Below, one piece after another: positions 42,235-48,447 of a stretch of 48,447 nt of DNA. The position numbers and the translations under genes were made by a program. Source of the stretch: Chloroflexota bacterium (GTDB lineage: Bacteria; Chloroflexota; Anaerolineae; J036; Brachytrichaceae); NCBI GenBank assembly GCA_017743375.1, contig JAGHYX010000003.1, positions 1 through 48,447 of the forward strand, given 5' to 3'. Within the stretch, counting starts at the first letter, position 1, and every line of letters starts with the position of its first letter. The notes beneath the pieces are model-generated. The model was not told where the DNA came from. It did not search any database and saw nothing but the letters and a program-made list of their open reading frames with translations.

Positions 42235-42770
42235 AAGACGCAGGGATCACCAAGTCCGGCGCGTCCGCGGTTGCGCTCGCCCTGAGCATCGCCCGCAGGC
42301 TATGGCAACGCTATAGCATCTTGGCCATCACTGCTGGCGCGATCCTCGTCGCAGACATCGTTACCAAACGGATCGTGGAGGCGCAGATCCCGCTCTATAC
42401 GTCTATTCCTGTCATTGGGCACTACCTAAGCTGGACGCACACCCAAAACACCGGCGCGGCTTTTAGCCTGTTCCAGAACGGGGGGGCCTTCTTCATCGTC
42501 GTCGCCATCATCGTCTCGGCGGTGATCGTGTACTATGCGCCGCGCCTGCCGGCCGGCGACCGCCTGTCGCGCATTGCCCTGGGCCTCCAGCTTGGCGGTG
42601 CGCTCGGCAACCTGCTTGACCGACTGCGCCAGGGCTACGTGACCGATTTCATTCACTTCCAGATCCCTGAGATCGGATTTGACTGGCCGGTCTTCAACAT
42701 CGCCGACAGCGCGATCGTGGTCGGAGTTATTGCGCTCATCGTAATAAGCCTCTTACGGGAACGCAAATGA
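42231..42770 (+). CDS. lspA: Lipoprotein signal peptidase (signal peptidase II)
   Basis: A 179-residue inner-membrane aspartyl protease that removes signal peptides from lipoproteins. Four membrane segments are seen, starting near residue 28. Conserved blocks are ADIVTKRIVE, HTQNTGAAFSLFQ, GGALGNLLDRLRQGYVTDFIHF (first catalytic Asp) and FNIADSAIVVG (second catalytic Asp). The N-terminus is about 20 residues longer than usual and is rich in Ala and Ser. It starts within the stop of the NTPase gene (ATGA), and its own stop overlaps the next gene the same way. The riboflavin-binding lipoprotein in this window would be one substrate. Confidence 0.96.
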   Translation: MKDAGITKSGASAVALALSIARRLWQRYSILAITAGAILVADIVTKRIVEAQIPLYTSIPVIGHYLSWTHTQNTGAAFSLFQNGGAFFIVVAIIVSAVIVYYAPRLPAGDRLSRIALGLQLGGALGNLLDRLRQGYVTDFIHFQIPEIGFDWPVFNIADSAIVVGVIALIVISLLRERK

Positions 42771-43429
42771 CCGCGCCTACTGCTCCGCGCGCCGTGCTCT
42801 GGGATATGGACGGCGTGCTGGTGGATTCAGCCGAATACCATTACGCGGCCTGGCGTGAGGCATTGGCACAGGAAGGCGTTGATTTGAGCTACGATGCCTT
42901 CCGTGCCACCTTCGGCCAGCGCAACGACACCATCCTGCGCCACCTTTTGGGCCCAGATTTGCCGGACTCTGAAGTGGCCCGCATCGGCGACTTAAAGGAG
43001 TCGCTCTATCGTCAGCTAGTCCGAACGCGCGGCATCGCGCCGCTGCCCGGCGTGTTGGATTGGCTGGCGCGCTTGCGCGATCAAGGCTGGCGACAGGCCA
43101 TCGCCTCGGCTGCGCCGCGCGCCAACGTGGATGCGATCGTCCAAGCGCTGGGCATCGCGCATTACTTCGGCGCGACCACATCTAGCGAAGACGTCACGCG
43201 CGGCAAGCCCGATCCGCAGGTGTATCTGGTCTCTGCCCAGCGGCTGGGCGTTCCGCCGGCGCGTTGCGTGGTGGTGGAGGACGCGCCTGCCGGCATAGAG
43301 GGCGCGCGACGAGCCGGCATGCGCTGCATTGGCGTTACTTCAACCCATCTACATCTGGACGCCGACCTCGTGGTGGCTGCTCTGAGCGAGCTGCCCCCTG
43401 ATAGCTTTGAGAAGCTCGTCCCTTCTTAA
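42767..43429 (+). CDS. HAD-superfamily hydrolase, beta-phosphoglucomutase-like
   Basis: A 220-residue subclass I HAD enzyme. Motif I is LWDMDGVLVDSAEYHYAAW (Asp nucleophile and Asp acid/base, with the VDS..H pattern of the beta-PGM group). Motif II is AIASAAPRANV, motif III the Lys in TRGKPDPQVY, and motif IV CVVVEDAPAGIEGARRAGM. Substrates in the group range from beta-glucose phosphate to other sugar phosphates. Its ATG overlaps the stop of lspA (ATGA) and it ends the operon. Confidence 0.9.
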   Translation: MTAPTAPRAVLWDMDGVLVDSAEYHYAAWREALAQEGVDLSYDAFRATFGQRNDTILRHLLGPDLPDSEVARIGDLKESLYRQLVRTRGIAPLPGVLDWLARLRDQGWRQAIASAAPRANVDAIVQALGIAHYFGATTSSEDVTRGKPDPQVYLVSAQRLGVPPARCVVVEDAPAGIEGARRAGMRCIGVTSTHLHLDADLVVAALSELPPDSFEKLVPS

Positions 43430-43691
43430 GGCAAGCCTGTGCGCCTTTGCCGTCCAACGAAGGCCCAGCGGATAGATGCGCGCGCAGTGAGCGGGCTGAC
43501 AGTGAATCACAGGTATGCGCGCACGCCAAGGTTATAGATGGCGGGGGGATGCGCTTGGCGACGGCACTGGGCCTGGATTGAACCCGCGGGAGCGCTGCCT
43601 TCGAGGGGGCAGAGATGCCAGCGCTGACTGTGTTCGCTGCGCGATGTCCTCGCCCCGTCGTCGCGGACGCAGCCTGAGGCACACCGTGCGA
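43430..43691. other. Intergenic region between convergent genes
   Basis: No gene, clear terminator or RNA gene seen. A stretch near 43528-43580 resembles half a dispersed repeat (GGTTATAGATGG then GGCGACGGCACTGG), but the complementary arm is missing. Confidence 0.4.
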
Positions 43692-45002
43692 TCAGATCGC
43701 CGGCCGATACAGCGCGCGGGCAATCGCATGCCAGATCAACCCCAGCCCGATGCAACCCAGGCCAATCAGCCAAATGGCCGGCTCCACCCAGAACGCCAGG
43801 AACAGACAGGCAGCCAGCCCGGTCCACGCAACCCACGTCGGGAAGATGCGCTGGCTCGTCGGCAACCTCAGCGCGGCTGCGTTGGTCAGCGCGTAGTAAA
43901 TCAACACAGTGAACGCGCTAAATGACCAGGTGAGCTGTACGTCGCCGATGAGCACCAACACGCTGATTGCGACGCCTACTGCCCATACCGCCCAGGTCGG
44001 CGTGGTGCCGGCGCAGTTGAGCTGAGCCAGCGCGATCGGCATGTCACCGCGACGGCCCATGGCCAGCGCCACGCGCGACAAGCCCAGGATCAAGTTCAGC
44101 AGCACGCCCAGCATGGCGGTCACAGCGCTGATCGCCACCACCTGTGAGACCAGCGGGAGGGCGAATCCCTGCGCGGCGATGGACAGGGGCGCGACCCGCG
44201 CTTCGAGCGCGCCGGCTGTGACCTGGCCAAGCGTTGAGGCGCCGCTCGCGCCGACGGCCACGCCCGCCACTGCCACGTAGAGCACCGTCGTCACAAGCAT
44301 GGTGACCACGATGGCGCGCGGGATGGTGCGGCGCGGTTCGCGCACCTCTTCGCCCAAGGTCGCAATGCGCCCGTAGCCGGTGTAGGCGACGAACATCAAC
44401 GCGCAGGCGTGCAAGAATGCGCCAACCGCGTGTCCTTCCCCGCTGCTTGGGGCGAAGAACGGCAGAAAGTGATCGGCCGAGACGTTAGGTAAGCCGCTTA
44501 CCACGAACGCAGCCAGGCCGAACAAGGTCACCGACACGATGGCGGCGTTCATCAGGTTGGAGCGCTGGACGCCGCTGGCAGCCACGGCAGTCAGGAGCAG
44601 CACCGCAGCCAGCGCCAAGGGGACGAGCACGGCGCTGGGTAACGCCAGCGCGTTCGAGAAATAGCCGGCAAACCCCAGCGCTGCTGTGGCTGCTGAGGCG
44701 GATTTGGCCAGCAAGAACATCCAGCCCGCCGTGAAGCCCAGCCAAGGGGTGAGGTAGCGATAGCCATACTCGTAGGTGCCGCCGCTGACCGGATGGCTGG
44801 CTGCCAATTGGGCGCTGTTCAGCCCATTGCACGTGGCGACCAGCGCAGCAATGATGATCGCCAGAACCACCGATGGGCCGCTGATGCCGGCAGCGATGCC
44901 GACGCTGACGAAGATGCCCGTGCCGACCATGGAGCCGAGGCCGATCGTGACCGCGCCGGGCAAGCCCACCTGGCGCTGTAAGCGAGCAGTCTGGGAGGAC
45001 AT
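43692..45002 (-). CDS. APC-family amino acid permease
   Basis: A 436-residue transporter with about 12 membrane segments. The first segment holds GLGSMVGTGIFVSVGIAAG, the helix-1 glycine motif for substrate amino groups in the APC fold. NSAQLAASHPVSGGTYEYGYRYL, FVAYTGYGRIATLGEEVREPRRTIPRAI and GLSRVALAMGRRGDMP are further landmarks. It belongs to the APC (amino acid/polyamine/cation) superfamily; the substrate cannot be told. The frame continues 39 codons upstream through the dispersed repeat, giving GGRRHCRRPP, so the ATG at 45002 is used. TATCTT (45017-45012) is 9 bases before it. Confidence 0.92.
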   Translation of the reverse strand: MSSQTARLQRQVGLPGAVTIGLGSMVGTGIFVSVGIAAGISGPSVVLAIIIAALVATCNGLNSAQLAASHPVSGGTYEYGYRYLTPWLGFTAGWMFLLAKSASAATAALGFAGYFSNALALPSAVLVPLALAAVLLLTAVAASGVQRSNLMNAAIVSVTLFGLAAFVVSGLPNVSADHFLPFFAPSSGEGHAVGAFLHACALMFVAYTGYGRIATLGEEVREPRRTIPRAIVVTMLVTTVLYVAVAGVAVGASGASTLGQVTAGALEARVAPLSIAAQGFALPLVSQVVAISAVTAMLGVLLNLILGLSRVALAMGRRGDMPIALAQLNCAGTTPTWAVWAVGVAISVLVLIGDVQLTWSFSAFTVLIYYALTNAAALRLPTSQRIFPTWVAWTGLAACLFLAFWVEPAIWLIGLGCIGLGLIWHAIARALYRPAI

Positions 45003-45045
45003 ATCGCTACGAAGATACCACTCGCCGTTCGCGATGGGTGGTTTT

Positions 45046-45172
45046 GGGTCATTCACGGTTAGGGACAGCACTCTGGGTGGGCGACGGCAATGCCGTCGCC
45101 CACCCTCTCTGTAAATCAACTTTTGCCAGTTATTAGCCTGCGAGCGGTTTGCCCCTCTTGGTGAACGCAGCC
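45046..45172. repeat. Dispersed MITE-like repeat with perfect core palindrome
   Basis: The core GGGTGGGCGACGGCA / TGCCGTCGCCCACCC around one base (45074-45104) is a perfect 15-bp inverted repeat. The left end GGGTCATTCAC (one base deleted) and right end GTGAACGCAGCC are present. It lies between the start of the APC gene and the 3' end of the glycosyltransferase gene. Confidence 0.85.
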
Positions 45173-45182
45173 GGCGATCTCG

Positions 45183-46520
45183 TTAGACCTGATAACCAAA
45201 GCAGTCGGCCAGCAGGCTGCTCAGGCGCAGGCGCAACACCGAATATGAGAAGTAGCGCCTGGCCAGTTGGTAGTTGTGCTCAGCCCATTCGGCGGCCAAG
45301 GCTTCGTCGAGCAAGATCTGGCGGACTTGGTGAAGGGTTGCCTCGGAGATGAAGCCGTCAAACTCGATCACTTTGAACCCCTTCGGCTTGATGTCTACCT
45401 CATAGATCGAGTAGTTGTTCACCAGGATCGGCCGGCGGTAATAGAGAGCCTCGAGGAAGGCGTTGCCGAACCCCTCAATAGAGGAAGGATACGTCACCAG
45501 GTCAGCTTGCGGATAGAGGTCGGCCAGGGTATAGACCTTGCGGCCATCCGGCAGCCTGCCGCGCTGCTCGGCGACGATGTCGGCCTCAAAGCACACGTTC
45601 ACCTTGAGCAAGGCGGCGTATTCGCGCACGCGGCGCTCGTATTCCGTGCCCTCGTCGCCGGCGGCGTGGGAGATCACCAGCTTGGCCGGCAGGCCAATCC
45701 GCCGCGTCAGCTCAATGGCATGCTCAATGCCCTTGCGCTGAATGATGCGGGTGGGCTGGAGGAAGAAATATTCGTCGTCCTTAAAGCCCAAATCCGCGCG
45801 CAGCCCATCGGCATAGCCATCGGGCGGAGGTGGAGGATGGTCAAAGTCCATCACGTTTGGGATCACCCGCGAGGTCAGGCCAGCGCGCCGGCCCAGCTCG
45901 CTAGCCTGCACTGAGTTGATGACCACATGGCGGATTGACGGCAGGCGCGGCGGGAAGGCAGCGGCCAGGTAGTCCCCCACGCAGTTCACCATGAAGCGTT
46001 GGCGCTCCCAGGCGAAGTCGTGATGATGAGCGATGGTCGGAAAGCCCGTCTCGGCGATCAGCTCGGTAATGGCCAACCCAAGCGGCAGGTTGAGCGGGAT
46101 GGTCAGCGCGTTCTCGACGATCAGCAGGTCCAGCGCAAAATCGCGCACGAAGTCGTAGAGGTGTTGCTTGAAGTAGTCCTTGAGTTCCTGAATGCGGCGC
46201 GAGATGCTGGGTGGGCGGGTGTAGATCGAGAAGTGATCCTTAAACAGGCCGGCGATCTCCGGGTGCAGCTGGTTGGGCCAATCGTTCTGAAAGGCGATGC
46301 GGTTGATCTCGTCTATGACCGGGTGGCGATAGAACGCCTCGGGCACGACGCGGCTGCGCTCGGCTGGGCGATCGCACTGGCCGGCGAAGTAGAAGCACTC
46401 ATAGCCCATCTCGGTCAGCACGCTCGCCCATTTTGAGGTCTCCAGGGAGACGCCATCGGTGCCGGCGAAGCGCGTGGAGATAAAGCCGATGCGGTGGGTT
46501 GGGCCAGGATGCAGGGTCAT
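45183..46520 (-). CDS. Glycosyltransferase (GT4), possibly in glycosylglycerate synthesis
   Basis: A 445-residue GT-B enzyme. The N-terminus RIGFISTRFAGTDGVSLETSKWASVLTEMGYECFYFAGQCDRP has the GTDGVSLE loop known from a small group of GT4 enzymes that includes mannosylglucosylglycerate-type synthases, as I recall. The donor half has FFLQPTRIIQRKGIEHAIELTRRIG and the E-x7-E motif in YPSSIEGFGNAFLEALYY. It starts 2 bases after a GH13_18 phosphorylase gene; the ATG at 46520 is used and the upstream frame is the other gene. The pairing suggests making or recycling a small glycoside such as glucosylglycerate, a compatible solute. That role is inference. Confidence 0.85.
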   Translation of the reverse strand: MTLHPGPTHRIGFISTRFAGTDGVSLETSKWASVLTEMGYECFYFAGQCDRPAERSRVVPEAFYRHPVIDEINRIAFQNDWPNQLHPEIAGLFKDHFSIYTRPPSISRRIQELKDYFKQHLYDFVRDFALDLLIVENALTIPLNLPLGLAITELIAETGFPTIAHHHDFAWERQRFMVNCVGDYLAAAFPPRLPSIRHVVINSVQASELGRRAGLTSRVIPNVMDFDHPPPPPDGYADGLRADLGFKDDEYFFLQPTRIIQRKGIEHAIELTRRIGLPAKLVISHAAGDEGTEYERRVREYAALLKVNVCFEADIVAEQRGRLPDGRKVYTLADLYPQADLVTYPSSIEGFGNAFLEALYYRRPILVNNYSIYEVDIKPKGFKVIEFDGFISEATLHQVRQILLDEALAAEWAEHNYQLARRYFSYSVLRLRLSSLLADCFGYQV

Positions 46521-46522
46521 CG

Positions 46523-48259
46523 TCAAGCGTTCACCAGCCAGCGCGCTTGGTAGGGCGCGAGTTCGAGCGATGGCCCATGCACGCTCAGCCGCGCGCCGCT
46601 GATCAGGTCGCGCATGTTGGTGCCAAGCAGGGCGCGCCAAGGCAGATGAACGAGCTGGGGCTGGGCCGAGACGTTCACCAGACAAAGCAGGCGACTGCGA
46701 TCGTCAGGCGCACTGCGCAGCAGGGCGAAGATCGCCGGTCCGGCGTCGAGCACGCGCTGATCGCCAAAGGGATGCAAGGCAGGACAGGTCGCCCGCGCGC
46801 GCAGGAGGTGAGCCAGCCGGCTGAAGACCCGCGCGCGCCGCGTTCCCTTGTCCGCCAGTTCGCGCTCCAGCATCTCGCGCGAGAGCTTCTCGCGGTTGAT
46901 GGCGCGATTGTAGCCAAGCCGGCGCACGCCCTCCGGCCAGCTGCGCGAGCCAAACAGACTATGGAAGTAGATCGCCGGCACGCCGACCAGCGCGCACATG
47001 ATCGCGTGCGCGGCCAGGAATCGTTCAATGCATGTCGCTTCATCGGCGGGGGCGAAACACAGCGCGTCGAAATAGTTGACGTTCAGCTCATACGGGCTGC
47101 GCGAGCCATCGCTGTTGAACTTCTCGCTCACCAGGCCTCCCAGCGCACGCGTGCGCGCGACCAAGCCGGCGATCTCGCGCTCGCTCAGGATGCCGCGTAC
47201 GGGATTTAGCCCAATGCCATCATGCGAGGCCAGGAAGTTGAGGAAGGTGACGCGCCTAGAGGGCAACGCCAGGCTGCTGGCCCATTGTGAAAGCATTCGT
47301 GCATCGCCGGTCTGTAGCGCATGCAAGACCAGCGGGGGCAGGGCAAAGTTATAGACCAACTGCGCCTCGTTATATCCATCGCCGAAGTAGGCGACGTTCT
47401 CCGCATGGGGCACGTTAGTCTCGGTGATCAAGCGGACGTGGGGCGCGATGGCATCCAGCGCCGCGCGGAAGATCTGCACCACGCGGTGGGTGTTGGTCAG
47501 GTGGATGCATGGCGTGCCGATCGCCTTCCAGAGGTACGCAACGGCGTCCAGCCGGATGAAGTCGGCCCCGCGCTGCGCATAGAACAACAAGAGGTCCACC
47601 ATCTCGGCCAGCACTGCTGGATTGGCGTAGTTCAGGTCTATCTGGTCGGCGCTGAAGGTGGTCCACACCTTTCGCTGACCGAGCGCGGTATCGAAGCGCG
47701 TTAATAGCGGCAGGGCGCGCGGGCGCACCACCTGCGAGAGGTCTGGCTCGCCTTCCACCGTGATGAAGTAGTCCAGATACGGTGGTTCGCCCCGCAGGTA
47801 AGCCTGAAACCAAGGATGCTGCGAAGAGACGTGGTTGACCACAGCGTCGAACATCAAGCGGAAGCGCGCGCCGAGCTGCGCAATGTCGTCCCAGCTCCCC
47901 CAGTCCGGATTCACGGCACGGTAATCGGCCACAGCGAAGCCGTCGTCTGAGGTATAGGGGTGAAACGGCAACAGGTGGATCGCACTGACGACGCCGGCCA
48001 GATATCTTGCGCAAAAATCGGCCAGCGTCCGCAGCGGCGGCTCGTGAGGCGCGCGCACTTGGTCGCCATACGCGATCAACAGCGCATCGCGCTCGGTCAG
48101 ATCATCGCCGAAGCGAGGACGAATGGGCGGGTAGGACGCGACGACCTGGCACAGTCTGGTGAAGGCTTCCTCAGCGCGAGAGTCTCCGTAGATCGCAGCG
48201 CACAGCGTGCGGATGCGCGCCAGCGGTGACTCGGCGAGAGGCGCGTCGGACGCAGGCAT
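46523..48259 (-). CDS. GH13_18 sucrose phosphorylase-like enzyme, possibly glucosylglycerate phosphorylase
   Basis: A 578-residue GH13 enzyme of subfamily 18. The alpha-amylase barrel residues are visible: FDAVVNHVSSQHPW, nucleophile Asp238 in ADFIRLDAVAYLWK, acid/base Glu280 in RLITETNVPH and the third Asp347 in FLASHDGIG. The VSAIHLLPFHPYTSDDGFAVADY loop is a subfamily feature. These enzymes use phosphate to split sucrose, sucrose phosphate or glucosylglycerate into glucose 1-phosphate. The length, above that of bifidobacterial sucrose phosphorylase (about 500), and the partner glycosyltransferase favour glucosylglycerate. TATGCT ends 8 bases before the ATG. Confidence 0.9.
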   Translation of the reverse strand: MPASDAPLAESPLARIRTLCAAIYGDSRAEEAFTRLCQVVASYPPIRPRFGDDLTERDALLIAYGDQVRAPHEPPLRTLADFCARYLAGVVSAIHLLPFHPYTSDDGFAVADYRAVNPDWGSWDDIAQLGARFRLMFDAVVNHVSSQHPWFQAYLRGEPPYLDYFITVEGEPDLSQVVRPRALPLLTRFDTALGQRKVWTTFSADQIDLNYANPAVLAEMVDLLLFYAQRGADFIRLDAVAYLWKAIGTPCIHLTNTHRVVQIFRAALDAIAPHVRLITETNVPHAENVAYFGDGYNEAQLVYNFALPPLVLHALQTGDARMLSQWASSLALPSRRVTFLNFLASHDGIGLNPVRGILSEREIAGLVARTRALGGLVSEKFNSDGSRSPYELNVNYFDALCFAPADEATCIERFLAAHAIMCALVGVPAIYFHSLFGSRSWPEGVRRLGYNRAINREKLSREMLERELADKGTRRARVFSRLAHLLRARATCPALHPFGDQRVLDAGPAIFALLRSAPDDRSRLLCLVNVSAQPQLVHLPWRALLGTNMRDLISGARLSVHGPSLELAPYQARWLVNA

Positions 48260-48447
48260 GGCAGTTCAGCATAACATGCGAGGAGGCATAGGAGTGTGTG
48301 GGAGTGCTCAAATTTGGAGTGATATAAACTCAGAGAGCTCCTCTGGGACAGCGCTGTCTAAACAACTGCCGAGCATTCGCACGAAGAGGGCAATGGAAGC
48401 TCTCCTGGCAAATCCTCGCGTCAAGCTGCGATACAAAACAACGTAGC
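48260..48447. other. Upstream region of the phosphorylase gene, window edge
   Basis: TATGCT on the minus strand (48273-48268) is 8 bases before the start at 48259 and probably is its -10 box, giving a leaderless mRNA. The rest to the window end shows no gene I can support. Confidence 0.45.

Noticed and set aside
43560-43600. tRNA-like T-loop (GGGTTCAATCC on the minus strand)
   Set aside because: The flanking stem does not pair and no acceptor or anticodon arms are present.
1-48447. CRISPR array or prophage
   Set aside because: The repeats found are dispersed singly or in tandem pairs with inverted ends, not regularly spaced direct repeats, and no cas or phage structural gene was seen.

Overview
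The window is a high-GC, gene-dense stretch of a bacterial chromosome. It looks like a member of the Chloroflexota, probably a lineage near Anaerolineae. The support is indirect: a riboflavin ABC transporter of the RibXYZ type under an FMN riboswitch, a DUF2723 membrane glycosyltransferase, an IleRS with an unusual HIGH region, PlsX directly next to FabF, and a single primary sigma factor behind a YceD gene. No rRNA, tRNA, CRISPR array or intact transposase was found. The assignment is inference; no marker-gene comparison was possible.

Layout. 1-267 holds a possible leftover of an IS200/IS605-type tnpB 3' end. 376-1801 is a regulator plus CPBP-protease pair. 2292-3990 is yceD-sigA. 4018-9259 reads leftward: aminotransferase, an atypical response regulator, a LolD-like ATPase and an amidohydrolase. 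9567-13413 reads rightward: LON-domain protein, plsX, fabF and a membrane protein. 13496-17228 reads leftward: glycosyltransferase, iron-type alcohol dehydrogenase and AI-2E family membrane protein. 17412-23539 mixes endonuclease V, selA, a DUF1444-like protein, a HAD phosphatase, a small membrane protein and a PepF peptidase. 24010-30657 holds an SDR epimerase, a tandem-HTH regulator, a GT4 glycosyltransferase, a DUF2723 protein and xseA. 30630-36755 holds a membrane-anchored phosphatase-like protein, the diadenylate cyclase CdaA, the riboswitch-controlled ribXYZ operon and a Rieske ferredoxin. 37194-43429 is an ileS - KAP-like NTPase - lspA - HAD operon. 43692-48259 holds an APC permease and a glycosyltransferase / GH13_18 phosphorylase pair that may handle a glycosylglycerate-type solute.

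Two window-wide patterns stand out. First, a roughly 108-131 bp MITE-like repeat occurs in the intergenic spaces. It has terminal inverted repeats related to GGGTGCATTCAC and a near-perfect central palindrome whose two arms change together between copies. It supplies spurious N-terminal extensions to several reading frames, and in places a terminator or a possible -35 element. Second, many genes have a -10 box ending only 6-9 bases before the start codon, which predicts leaderless mRNAs. Other genes have clear Shine-Dalgarno sites. Convergent genes repeatedly overlap at their 3' ends.
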